NCBI RefSeq assembly: GCF_934643405.1
Contig: NZ_CAKUCL010000139.1
Coordinates: 1 to 18,299, forward strand
Source: an uncultured Actinoplanes sp.
GTDB taxonomy: Bacteria; Actinomycetota; Actinomycetes; Mycobacteriales; Micromonosporaceae
Length of the DNA: 18,299 nt
Direction of reading: 5' to 3'
Shown piece after piece: positions 1 to 6,805 of this stretch. A program made the translations under genes and the position numbers. Each line of letters begins with the position of its first letter. Position 1 is the stretch's first letter. A model generated the notes under the pieces. It searched no databases, was not told where the DNA came from, and worked only from the letters and a program-made list of their open reading frames with translations.

Positions 1-410
1 ACGGACCCGGAGGCCACGGTCAACCCGGGGCTTGGGGAGCACCGGGTGGATATCCAGGGCAGGCGGCCGTCGGGGGCTACCCACCGGCGGGGGCTTACGG
101 GCAACCGGGCGGGGCTCCGCTGGGCGCGTACGGGCCGCCGCATGTGGGGTACGCCGCGCCTGCGACCAACACCCTGGCGATTCTCTCGCTTGTGTTCGCG
201 TTTGTGTTCCCCGTTGCCGGGGTTGTCATGGGGCACGTTGCCAAGCGGCAGATCCGGGAGACCGGCGAAGAAGGCGACGGGCTGGCCACGGCGGGGCTGT
301 GGCTCGGCTACGCGTTCACCGCGATCGGGCTGCTCGTCTGCGTCGGCTATGTGGGGCTTGCGCTCTTCGCCATCGGCAGCGGCGTGGCGGACAGCGGCGG
401 CACGTTCTGA
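1..410 (+). CDS. DUF4190-type membrane protein, 3' part (5' end outside window)
   Basis: The reading frame is open from base 3 and ends at TGA 408-410, so the gene starts before the window. The visible N-terminal part (about 47 codons) is a low-complexity Gly/Pro/Tyr/Ala/Gln-rich segment with PGGYPGQ- and AYGQPGGAP-like units. From about base 160 it becomes hydrophobic: one membrane helix (NTLAILSLVFAFVFPVAGVV), a basic loop (GHVAKRQIRETGEEGDG) and a second helix (TAGLWLGYAFTAIGLLVCV). A disordered Pro/Gly-rich cytosolic tail followed by two helices joined by a short GHxA(K/R)xQI loop is typical of actinobacterial DUF4190 proteins, whose function is unknown. An internal GTG at 144 could start a shorter protein, but the tail composition argues for the longer gene. 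It converges on the SDR gene across a hairpin. Family assignment is fairly secure; role unknown. Confidence 0.8.
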   Translation, partial: GPGGHGQPGAWGAPGGYPGQAAVGGYPPAGAYGQPGGAPLGAYGPPHVGYAAPATNTLAILSLVFAFVFPVAGVVMGHVAKRQIRETGEEGDGLATAGLWLGYAFTAIGLLVCVGYVGLALFAIGSGVADSGGTF

Positions 411-418
411 GATCCGGG

Positions 419-450
419 TGGCGTCGGCCGCAACGAGCCGGCCGACGCCA
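419..450. terminator. Bidirectional hairpin between convergent DUF4190 and SDR genes
   Basis: Bases 419-430 (TGGCGTCGGCCG) pair perfectly with 439-450 around an 8-nt loop, in the 48-bp gap between the stop codons of the two convergent genes. There is no T-run on either side, as is usual for actinobacterial terminators. Its position suggests it ends both transcripts. Confidence 0.6.
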
Positions 451-458
451 TCGGCTCA

Positions 459-1388
459 TCAGCGGAACTCGGCCTCCCGGACGCTGTTGCCGCCGTCGAC
501 GACCAGCATCTGGCCGGTGATGTACGACGCGGCGGGACTGCACAGGAAGGCGATCGCGGCCGCTACCTCGTCCGGGGTGCCGGGGCGGCCGATGGGCGTA
601 CCCAAACCTTGTTTGATCTCGGTGACCGTGGAGGCCGCCGTGTAGATCGTGCCGGGAGCCACGCAGTTGACGTTCACGCCGTCGGCCACCAGCTCCATCG
701 CCAGCGCGCGGGTCAGGCCGACCACGCCGGCCTTCGCCGCCGCGTACGCCGCCTCCGTCGGCAGCGCGTTGACCGGGCCGGCGGTGGCCGCGAGGTTGAC
801 GATCCGGCCCCAGCCGCGCTCGGCCATGCCGCCCTGGAACGCGCGGCTGCACAGGAACGCCGTACTCAAATTCCGGTCGATCTCGGCCTTCCACTCGTCG
901 TAGGTCAGCTGCGCCACCGGGCGCAGGACCTCGGGGCTCGCCCGGCTCGCCAGGCCCGCGTTGTTGACCAGGACCTCCACGTCGCCCAGCTGGTCGCTGA
1001 TCGCGTCGGCCAGGGCACCCACCTCGGCCTCGTCGGTCAGGTCCGCGACGAAACCGGTGACGCCCAGCTCGGCAGCCCGCTCGTGGATGCGCCGCGTGGT
1101 GGACACGATCGCCACCCGGGCGCCCAGGTCACGCAGGCGGCGCGCGGTCGCGTAGCCGATGCCGTCCGGACTGCCCGCCCCGGTCACCAGGGCGATCTTG
1201 TCGTCGAGACGCAGCGTGACGGGGGCTTCATCCGCCGTCGTTTCCGCGGTCACTTCTACCTCCACGGTGACTTCCGCCGTAGCGGAGCTGATCTCCGCCG
1301 AGGCGGAACGGGGCCGGCGGCCGGACGCGGGCCGGGTGGCGTCGCGCCGGGAACGGCTGCCGCCGGCGGTGCGGGCGTCGAAGACCAT
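459..1388 (-). CDS. SDR-family NAD(P)-dependent oxidoreductase with N-terminal extension
   Basis: Short-chain dehydrogenase/reductase, 309 aa, presumably an NAD(P)-linked alcohol/ketone oxidoreductase; the substrate cannot be told. From the ATG at 1388 the Rossmann core begins near residue 62. It has a dinucleotide-binding TGAGSPDGIG (two residues longer than the usual TGxxxGIG) at 69-78, NNAG at 142-145, structural Asn173, Tyr215 and Lys219 (YAAAK), and the C-terminal VDGG. The position 13 residues before Tyr215, normally the catalytic Ser, is Thr202. About 60 residues before the core are Arg/Ser/Ala-rich and then Val/Glu/Thr-rich, unlike ordinary 250-aa SDRs. The start is supported by a leaderless promoter 6 nt upstream; in-frame GTG codons near 1250-1265 would remove most of the extension. 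It follows the lipoprotein gene by 82 bp on the same strand. Confidence 0.85.
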   Translation of the reverse strand: MVFDARTAGGSRSRRDATRPASGRRPRSASAEISSATAEVTVEVEVTAETTADEAPVTLRLDDKIALVTGAGSPDGIGYATARRLRDLGARVAIVSTTRRIHERAAELGVTGFVADLTDEAEVGALADAISDQLGDVEVLVNNAGLASRASPEVLRPVAQLTYDEWKAEIDRNLSTAFLCSRAFQGGMAERGWGRIVNLAATAGPVNALPTEAAYAAAKAGVVGLTRALAMELVADGVNVNCVAPGTIYTAASTVTEIKQGLGTPIGRPGTPDEVAAAIAFLCSPAASYITGQMLVVDGGNSVREAEFR

Positions 1389-1394
1389 GCGGCG

Positions 1395-1423
1395 ATCCTG
1401 CCGCCTCACGCAAGCCAGGGCAA
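1395..1423 (-). promoter_or_regulatory. Probable leaderless promoter of the SDR gene
   Basis: On the minus strand, TTGCCC (1423-1418), a 17-bp spacer and CAGGAT (1400-1395) precede the ATG at 1388 by 6 nt. This fits a sigma70-type promoter whose transcript begins at the start codon. No Shine-Dalgarno sequence precedes this ATG. Confidence 0.45.
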
Positions 1424-1470
1424 ACATCGCAGCCCATGTGGCGCACGCCGGGTGCGTCGGGCAAATCGGG

Positions 1471-2076
1471 TCAGGACATCGGCCGTACGGGACCTTCGTT
1501 CAGGAAGTGCAGAGGTGCCCCCGGGCCGTAGCGGGCGGGCAGTTCCCGGCGGGCGCGCTCCACGTCCCGCGTGCCGATCTCCACGGCCGACCCGTCGTGG
1601 CGCGCGCCGATCGAGCTGATCCGGATGCCCTGATGCGTCCAGTACGCCAGGTCGGCCAGCACCCGGTCATGCCAATAGGCCAGGTCAACGGCCGTGTTCG
1701 GGGCGTCGCGGACCACGATGCAGACGTCCTGCGCGGCCCGCCGGATGAAGTCGTCGAAGGACGCGGACGGCTTGCGGTACACGAATGCCCGTACGTGCTC
1801 CTGATCGACCTCGAGCCCCGCGTAGCTGGCGGCGAAATCACCGCGTCCGGCCTTCTCGATGGCCGCCATCACCGCGTCGAGCTTGGCCGGGGTGGCCGGC
1901 ATGCGTACGCCGCCGACCGTGACGTGCTCCGGAATGCGAGCGAGCCCACACCCCGCCGTGCTCCACCCGCCGACCAGCCCGGTGTCCTCGGCCGGCGTCT
2001 CGTCCGCGTCGCCGCAGCCGCCGATCATGAGAACCGCCAGCAGCAGAAGCCCGGCCCGGGATCGATCACGGTGCAT
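1471..2076 (-). CDS. Putative lipoprotein of unknown function
   Basis: 201-aa secreted lipoprotein. The ATG at 2076 is preceded by GAGGGGG about 6 nt upstream. The N-terminus is a typical type II signal: MHRDRSRAG, a hydrophobic LLLLAVLMIGG and a lipobox Cys, with cleavage expected at IGG|C near residue 21. After a short acidic/Thr linker the mature domain has no motif I can name. It contains Trp/Tyr-rich segments (AYWHDRVLADLAYW), a second Cys (STAGCGL) and a third (DVCIVV). It would sit on the outer face of the membrane. A longer in-frame ORF reaches back to 2190, but that part has no ribosome-binding site and lies before the signal peptide, so I reject it. Function unknown. Confidence 0.75.
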   Translation of the reverse strand: MHRDRSRAGLLLLAVLMIGGCGDADETPAEDTGLVGGWSTAGCGLARIPEHVTVGGVRMPATPAKLDAVMAAIEKAGRGDFAASYAGLEVDQEHVRAFVYRKPSASFDDFIRRAAQDVCIVVRDAPNTAVDLAYWHDRVLADLAYWTHQGIRISSIGARHDGSAVEIGTRDVERARRELPARYGPGAPLHFLNEGPVRPMS

Positions 2077-2321
2077 CGCATTCCCCCTCTTTACCCCGCC
2101 CGAGCGGCCGGCGCCAGACGCCAGCCGCGTCGGAGGGCCCTGACCAGGCGATTGCTGTGGGTGACCGGCACACGCCGAGGCCCGCAACACTCAACGACCG
2201 AGGCGCGCGAGAGAGATCAGCGAAGGCAAGATCGGCGCACAAGGGCGCGGGGGCGGGGCGGGAAAGGGCGGACGGGACGCCGCGGGGTGGGCGCGGGCGG
2301 GGCGGGGGCCGGGTGCGACCG
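2077..2321. other. Intergenic region with two clusters of G-runs on the plus strand
   Basis: This 245-bp gap lies between the stop of the EamA gene and the start of the lipoprotein gene, both on the minus strand. I see no gene in it. It holds two G-rich blocks, 2243-2268 (four or more runs of at least three G, loops of 1-3 nt) and 2284-2313 (six runs), each matching the G-quadruplex pattern on the plus strand. No clear promoter for the lipoprotein gene was recognised. Confidence 0.5.
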
Positions 2322-3251
2322 TCAGTCGGCCAGGCCTGGGTCTATCGCCGGGCGGGTCTGGCGCTCCCGGGCCGCCCCCAGCACCACGACGACCACGCCG
2401 GACAGGAGCACCGCCAAGCCGGGCAGCGCGGCCGGTCGCGGCTCCTGGCCCAGCCACAGCCAGGCGATCAGGGCGGCGCCCGGGACCTCCAGCAGGATCA
2501 GCACGCTCACCGTGGTCGCGGACGTGTGCTGCAACGCGTAGTTGAACATCGAGTGGCCGAGCAGCTGGGCGCCCACCACCAGCGCCAGGATCGCCGCCCA
2601 CGTGCGCCCGTCGTAACCGGTCAGATCGATGCCCGCGGACAGGCAGACGATCAGCAGCAGGATCGCGCAGGTGCCATAACAGACCCAGGTGTAGGTCGTG
2701 GTGCTGAGCCGCACCCGGGCCCTCTCCCCCAGTGCCGTGTAGAAGGCCGCGGCCACCGCGCCCAGCAACGCCAGCACGTCGGCGAGCACAGCCTGCCCGG
2801 ACACACCCACGTCCGCGCCCGTGGCCCACGCCGCCCCGAGGACCGCGAGGCCGATGCCCAGCCAGCCCGCCGCCGACGGGCGCCGGCCCTGGGCCAGCGC
2901 GATCAAGCCCTGCCAGACCGGCTGGGTCGCCACCAGCGCCGTCGCGGTCGCCACCGAGCCGAGCTGCACGCTGGGCATCCACGTGGCGAAATGGGCCGCC
3001 AGCGCGACCCCGGAGAGAACACTGAACAGCAGCTCACGCCGGTCGATCCCGAGGATCTCGGCGCGGCGCGGGCCGTACGTGATGGGCGTCAATGCAACGG
3101 TTGCCAGACCGTTCCGCCAGAACGCGATGGCCAGGGCCGGAGCGGCCGCGAACGCGATCAGCGGTGCGGAGGACGAGACGGCGAGCACGGCGACGGCGAG
3201 CGCCAGAACGGTCGGCAATCCGGGCCGTTGGTGCGGTGAGCGCGCATTCAT
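2322..3251 (-). CDS. EamA/DMT-superfamily transporter
   Basis: 309-aa inner-membrane protein of the drug/metabolite transporter (EamA, RhaT/YdcZ-like) superfamily, probably exporting a small metabolite or amino acid; the substrate is not predictable. It shows the two-repeat architecture: about ten hydrophobic helices, first repeat from residue about 12 (LPTVLALAVAVLAVSSSAPLI) to about 140, second from about 155 (AVLADVLALLGAVAAAFYTAL) to the end. It carries the usual EamA signatures: AFWRNGLA after helix 2, ATALVATQPVW in the middle of repeat 1, and HTSATTVSVLILLEVPGAALIAWLWLG-type sequence in repeat 2 (about residues 243-269). Length is normal. The ATG at 3251 has CGGGG just upstream, a weak ribosome site. 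It diverges from the HAD gene over 136 bp. Confidence 0.88.
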   Translation of the reverse strand: MNARSPHQRPGLPTVLALAVAVLAVSSSAPLIAFAAAPALAIAFWRNGLATVALTPITYGPRRAEILGIDRRELLFSVLSGVALAAHFATWMPSVQLGSVATATALVATQPVWQGLIALAQGRRPSAAGWLGIGLAVLGAAWATGADVGVSGQAVLADVLALLGAVAAAFYTALGERARVRLSTTTYTWVCYGTCAILLLIVCLSAGIDLTGYDGRTWAAILALVVGAQLLGHSMFNYALQHTSATTVSVLILLEVPGAALIAWLWLGQEPRPAALPGLAVLLSGVVVVVLGAARERQTRPAIDPGLAD

Positions 3252-3302
3252 CCCCGGGCGTCGCTTCTTGCGGACTTGTGCACCACAGTTTGGCGACCGC
3301 TA

Positions 3303-3332
3303 TTGAACGGAAAGTGATGGTGTCGCTACAGT
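3303..3332 (+). promoter_or_regulatory. Probable sigma70-type promoter of the HAD gene
   Basis: TTGAAC (3303-3308), an 18-bp spacer and TACAGT (3327-3332) lie in the divergent EamA/HAD gap. They predict a start near 3339 and a leader of about 50 nt carrying GGGGAGG (3371-3377) 10 nt before the HAD ATG. Confidence 0.45.
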
Positions 3333-3387
3333 CACCGAGTTCTCCTGACCGTTTTCCACCCCTCGATGCCGGGGAGGCTGGTTTACC

Positions 3388-4104
3388 ATGCCCGCATACC
3401 GTGCGGTCGTGTTTGACTTTTTTGGCACCCTGACCCGCTCCGTCCAGCGCGGTCCCCAGCACGCTGAGCTCGCCCGGGCTCTCGGCGTGGACCCCGAAGC
3501 GGTGCGCGGCGTTCTGGACCGCACGTTCCGGGCGCGCGCCCGAGGCCGGTACGGTTCCGCGGAGGCCACCCTACGGTGGGTCATCGAGCAGGCCGGTGGC
3601 CGCCCCCGTCCGGCTCAGGTGCGGGCCGGCGTCCCCGCGCGGATCAAGGCGATGCGAGCGGACACCCGGCTGCGCGCCGACGCGGTGAGCGCTCTCACGG
3701 CCATCCGGCGGCGCGGTCTGGCCACCGCGATGATCAGCGACTGCACCCACGAGCTGCCGGCCTTCCTGCCGAGCCTTCCGGTCGCGCCGCTGCTGGACGC
3801 GAAGATCTATTCCGTACGGCTGGGGGTCTGCAAGCCGGATCCACAGATCTATCTGGCGGCCTGTGAGGAACTGGGGGTGCCGCCGGCCGAGTGCCTGTAC
3901 GTGGGCGACGGCGGCAGTCACGAGCTGTCCGGCGCCGCGGCCGTGGGCATGACCCCGGTCCGCCTGGCCGCTCCCGACCTGGCCAACCACCTGGTCTTCG
4001 ACGCGGACACCAACTTCGCCGGCCGTACGGTCCGGTCCCTCACCGAGGTGGTCGGCCTGATCGACCACGCCCAGATGGCCGCGAGCCACCCGGCCCCGGC
4101 CTGA
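3388..4104 (+). CDS. HAD-superfamily hydrolase
   Basis: 238-aa cytosolic haloacid dehalogenase-like protein. Motif I is VVFDFFGTLT, with nucleophile Asp10, but Phe12 stands where phosphatases have the second Asp (DxDGT). Motif II is Ser117 (AMISDCT), motif III Lys149 (CKPDP), motif IV GDGGSHEL with Asp174 and Glu179, followed by the usual GAAAVGM. Residues 20-90 form the helical cap expected of subfamily I. Replacement of the second Asp is also seen in dehalogenases (DxYGT) and some HAD-like proteins, so phosphatase activity cannot be assumed. The start has a strong GGGGAGG 10 nt upstream. The next gene begins 20 nt after the stop, so the two may be co-transcribed, although the second has its own -10 box. 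Confidence 0.85.
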   Translation: MPAYRAVVFDFFGTLTRSVQRGPQHAELARALGVDPEAVRGVLDRTFRARARGRYGSAEATLRWVIEQAGGRPRPAQVRAGVPARIKAMRADTRLRADAVSALTAIRRRGLATAMISDCTHELPAFLPSLPVAPLLDAKIYSVRLGVCKPDPQIYLAACEELGVPPAECLYVGDGGSHELSGAAAVGMTPVRLAAPDLANHLVFDADTNFAGRTVRSLTEVVGLIDHAQMAASHPAPA

Positions 4105-4112
4105 GGCACGCC

Positions 4113-4118
4113 TAGGAT
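4113..4118 (+). promoter_or_regulatory. -10 box of a leaderless transcript
   Basis: TAGGAT lies exactly 6 nt before the GTG at 4125, in the 20-bp gap after the HAD stop. It fits the TANNNT-N6-start pattern of leaderless actinobacterial genes and supports the GTG as the true start. Confidence 0.5.
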
Positions 4119-4124
4119 GGGCCG

Positions 4125-4619
4125 GTGACTTCCGCCGTGCTCGATGAGGCCATGAAGAAGGCCGCCCTGGCCTGGATCTCGGTCGGCGACGGCCCGGCGC
4201 TGGCGCTGTGGTGCATGCCGCTGGACGGCGCGCTGATCGTGGTCAGCGGCGAGGGCGAGCAGTTCGCCCCCGGCCTGGCCGACGCGACGCGCGCCGTGGT
4301 CCGCCTGCGCGGCGACAACGGCGGCCTCATCGTGGTCAGCGAGATGGCGGTGGCCCGCATCCTGCCCGGCAGCGAGGACTGGGACACGGTCGCCCCGCAG
4401 CTGGCCGGCAAGCGTCTGAACGCCCCCGGCTCGGCCGACGACGTGGTGGCCCGCTGGGTGTCGTCCGGCGCGGTGGTCGTGCGCCTGACCCCGGACGACC
4501 CGAGCCCGGTGGTGGCACCGGATCTCCCCTCCGGCACGGGCGCCGAGCCGCTGCGCGAGACCCCGGCGGTGGTCCCGGTGCGCAAGCCGTTCAAGCTGCA
4601 CAAGGTCCGCAAGCGCTGA
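4125..4619 (+). CDS. Small conserved actinobacterial protein, unknown function
   Basis: 164-aa soluble protein. Residues 1-125 alternate short hydrophobic strands with charged turns (LAWISVGDGPALALWCMPLDGALIVVSGEGEQ, GGLIVVSEMAVARIL, GAVVVRLTPDD; each is a separate stretch), which looks like a beta-barrel and loosely recalls the pyridoxamine-phosphate-oxidase/flavin-reductase split barrel. No flavin-binding motif is certain. The last 40 residues are Pro-rich and then strongly basic (KPFKLHKVRKR), a possible nucleic-acid or acidic-partner contact. The GTG start is set by the TAGGAT box 6 nt upstream. It ends only 5 bp from the stop of the convergent phzF-like gene. Function unknown; fold suggestion is tentative. 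Confidence 0.7.
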   Translation: MTSAVLDEAMKKAALAWISVGDGPALALWCMPLDGALIVVSGEGEQFAPGLADATRAVVRLRGDNGGLIVVSEMAVARILPGSEDWDTVAPQLAGKRLNAPGSADDVVARWVSSGAVVVRLTPDDPSPVVAPDLPSGTGAEPLRETPAVVPVRKPFKLHKVRKR

Positions 4620-4624
4620 CCGCC

Positions 4625-5500
4625 TCAGCCGATGAAGGGCGGGACCGCGATCTCGCCCTTGGCTATCGGGCACACGTGGCCGGCCACCGTCGCCGACGTC
4701 GCGGCGCCGGCCGCGGCGGTCACCGTGCACTCCAGCAGCGACGGGCGGCCCATCTCGATGCCCTGGTGCACCCGGTAGGAGGACGTTTCCGAGGGCGGTA
4801 GCCATCCCGCGGCCACCAGCCACACGCCCAGGCCCAGAGCCGCCGAGCCCGTCGCCGGGTCCTCGGGCACCGCGGCGCCCGGGCAGAACACCCGGGAACG
4901 GGCCTCCCGGTCGGCCGGAGACCACGCGAACATCGCGAGCTCGGTCACGCCCAGGCGCGCCGCGGCCACGTCGTCGATGTGTGCCTTGGCCAGCGACTCA
5001 CGCCGTACGGGAAGGAACACCCAGGGCAAGCCGCACCCGGCGGAACGGGGGGCAGCGGCCTCGGACCCCGCGTAGTCCCCGGCCGTCAGGCCGGCCATCG
5101 CCAGCAGCGGTTCCGGATCGAGCGGCTCACCCAACGCCGGCTCGCCACCGGTGAGGACCGCCGACGACGACGCCACGTCGATGAGGAGCAACCCGGCGCC
5201 ACACTCCTGCACCACCCGGCCGGGCGGGAACAGGCCGCGCCGCGCCGACGTGACCGCCGCGCCGACGCTGGGATGGCCGGCGAACGGGATCTCGCCCTCG
5301 GGCGTGAAGATCCGGGCCCGGTAGGTGGCCTCGCCCGTCGGCGGCAGGACGAAGACCGTCTCCGCGAGGTTGAACTCGCGGGCCAGGGTATGCATCTGAT
5401 CGGCGGCCAGGTCGGTGGCGCCGTACACCACCGCCAGCGGGTTTCCCGCGAACGGGCGGTCGGTGAACACGTCGACGATCTCGTACGCCACGGTGGACAT
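4625..5500 (-). CDS. PhzF-family isomerase/epimerase
   Basis: 291-aa protein of the PhzF family (diaminopimelate-epimerase-like fold). PhzF itself isomerises trans-2,3-dihydro-3-hydroxyanthranilate in phenazine synthesis, but most relatives act on unknown substrates and no phenazine genes are nearby. Visible family marks are the N-terminal VDVFTDRPFAGNPLAVV, catalytic Glu47 in FNLAETVF, the first-lobe FAGHPSVGAA (residues 73-82) and the second-lobe EDPATGSAALGLGVWL starting at 213, which contains the conserved Asp214 and the GSA loop. Length matches the family (260-300 aa). The ATG at 5500 is 6 nt downstream of a TAGGGT -10 box, so the mRNA is probably leaderless. It diverges from the MgtE_N/CBS gene over only 27 bp. 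Confidence 0.9.
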   Translation of the reverse strand: MSTVAYEIVDVFTDRPFAGNPLAVVYGATDLAADQMHTLAREFNLAETVFVLPPTGEATYRARIFTPEGEIPFAGHPSVGAAVTSARRGLFPPGRVVQECGAGLLLIDVASSSAVLTGGEPALGEPLDPEPLLAMAGLTAGDYAGSEAAAPRSAGCGLPWVFLPVRRESLAKAHIDDVAAARLGVTELAMFAWSPADREARSRVFCPGAAVPEDPATGSAALGLGVWLVAAGWLPPSETSSYRVHQGIEMGRPSLLECTVTAAAGAATSATVAGHVCPIAKGEIAVPPFIG

Positions 5501-5521
5501 AGCCGGACCCTAACCTAGGCT
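5494..5521. promoter_or_regulatory. Back-to-back divergent leaderless promoters (phzF-like / MgtE_N-CBS gene)
   Basis: The start codons ATG (5500, minus) and GTG (5528, plus) are 27 bp apart. The minus-strand -10 is TAGGGT (5512-5507), 6 nt before its ATG. The plus-strand -10 is TAGGCT (5516-5521), 6 nt before its GTG. A TGGACA (5494-5499) at 16-bp spacing could be the plus-strand -35 and lies in the first codon region of the phzF-like gene; the minus-strand -35 must likewise lie inside the other gene. The two -10 boxes are separated by 3 bp. Confidence 0.55.
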
Positions 5522-5527
5522 GAGGTC

Positions 5528-6805
5528 GTGACCATGGGGACGAGGGTTTATCTGGCACGGCTCGCCGGCCTCCCCGTGTTCGACCCCAACGGTGATCGGG
5601 TCGGGCGGGTGCGTGACGCGGTCGTGCGGCTGCGCACCACGAACCGGCCGCCGCAGGTGGTCGGGCTGGTCGCCGAGATGGCGCTGCGCCGGCGGATCTT
5701 CCTGCCGATCGGGCGGGTGACGTCGATGGACGCGGAGGGGGTCGTGCTGGGCACCGGCACCCTGAACCTGCGCCGCTTCGAGAAACGGCCGAACGAGCTG
5801 CTGGTGATCCAGGACCTGCTGGACCGGCGGGTCACCGTCATGCCCGAGGCCGGGCAGGGCGACGGCACCCCGGCCACGGTCGTCGACGTCGGCATGGAGC
5901 TGAACCGCAACAACGAGTGGCTGATCACCCGGGTCGGGGTGCGGGAGATGACCGGCCGGCTGACCCGCCGCGGGCACGTCTTCCAGGCGGACCTGGACCG
6001 GGTGCGCAACCTGGTCGGGCCCACCGACACCCAGGGCACGTCGAACCTGCTGGCGCTGCTGGAGCAGATGCGCCCGGCGGACATGGCGAACGCGCTGCAG
6101 GACCTGCCGGACGCCCGCCGCAACGAGGTGGCCGCCGCGCTGAGCGACCGGACGCTGGCCGACGTGCTGGAGGAGCTGCCCGAGCACGACCAGGTGGAGA
6201 TCCTGGTGCGGCTGGACCGGGAACGCGCGGCCGACGTGCTGGAACGGATGGACCCGGACGACGCCGCCGACCTGCTGGCCGAGCTGCCGCAGACCGAGCA
6301 GGCGGTGCTGCTGGACCTGATGGAGCCCGAGGAGGCCGCCCCGGTGCGGCAGCTGATGGACTACCAGCAGGGTACGGCCGGAAGCGTGATGACCTCGGAA
6401 CCGGTGATCCTCACGCCGGACGCCACGGTGGCCGAGGCGCTGGCCCGGATCCGGACGCCGGAGCTGTCCGCGGTGGTGGCGGCGCAGGTGTTCGTGGCCC
6501 GGGCACCGTCCGCGACGCCGACCGGCAAGTATCTGGGCATGGTCCACTTCCAGCGGCTGCTGCGCGAACCGCCCGCGTCGATCCTCGGCGGCATCGTCGA
6601 CAACGACATCGAGCCGCTCCGCCCGGAGACGCCGCTCGAGGCGATCATCAAGCAGATGGCCACCTACGACCTGGTCGCGATGCCGGTGATCGACACGACG
6701 CACCGGCTGCTCGGCGCGGTGACCGTGGACGACGTGCTGGACCACTCGCTCCCGCGGGACTGGCGTGACCGGGACGCGGCCGAGCCGGACGAGGCGCCCC
6801 GGTGA
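5528..6805 (+). CDS. PRC-barrel / MgtE_N / CBS protein without transport domain
   Basis: 425-aa soluble protein. Residues 6-80 look like a PRC-barrel (VYLARLAGLPVFDPNGDRVG, then FLPIGRVTSM). Residues about 155-270 are MgtE_N helical repeats: LLALLEQMRPADMANALQDL, LADVLEELPEHDQVEILVRL, AADVLERMDPDDAADLLAEL and LLDLMEPEEAAPVRQLM. Residues about 275-415 hold a CBS pair beginning AGSVMTSEPVILTPDATVAE and ending with PVIDTTHRLLGAVTVDDVLD. In MgtE Mg2+ channels these two modules form the cytosolic Mg2+ sensor that gates a five-helix pore; the pore is absent here. The stop overlaps the start of the DUF1003 gene (GTGA), so the two are translationally coupled. The GTG start is 6 nt after TAGGCT. Annotating it as a magnesium transporter would be wrong; sensor/regulator is my inference. 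Confidence 0.88.
   Translation: MTMGTRVYLARLAGLPVFDPNGDRVGRVRDAVVRLRTTNRPPQVVGLVAEMALRRRIFLPIGRVTSMDAEGVVLGTGTLNLRRFEKRPNELLVIQDLLDRRVTVMPEAGQGDGTPATVVDVGMELNRNNEWLITRVGVREMTGRLTRRGHVFQADLDRVRNLVGPTDTQGTSNLLALLEQMRPADMANALQDLPDARRNEVAAALSDRTLADVLEELPEHDQVEILVRLDRERAADVLERMDPDDAADLLAELPQTEQAVLLDLMEPEEAAPVRQLMDYQQGTAGSVMTSEPVILTPDATVAEALARIRTPELSAVVAAQVFVARAPSATPTGKYLGMVHFQRLLREPPASILGGIVDNDIEPLRPETPLEAIIKQMATYDLVAMPVIDTTHRLLGAVTVDDVLDHSLPRDWRDRDAAEPDEAPR

Noticed and set aside
4625..5500. Phenazine biosynthesis cluster
   Set aside because: Only a PhzF-family protein is present; no phzA/B/D/E/G-like genes surround it, and the family is broad.
5510..6745. 411-codon minus-strand frame opposite the MgtE_N/CBS gene
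   Set aside because: Antisense shadow: rich in His, Arg, Gln and Val, no family match, and the plus frame shows ordered domains.
5528..6805. Calling the MgtE_N/CBS protein a magnesium transporter
   Set aside because: No membrane-spanning pore domain is present; only the cytosolic sensor modules are.
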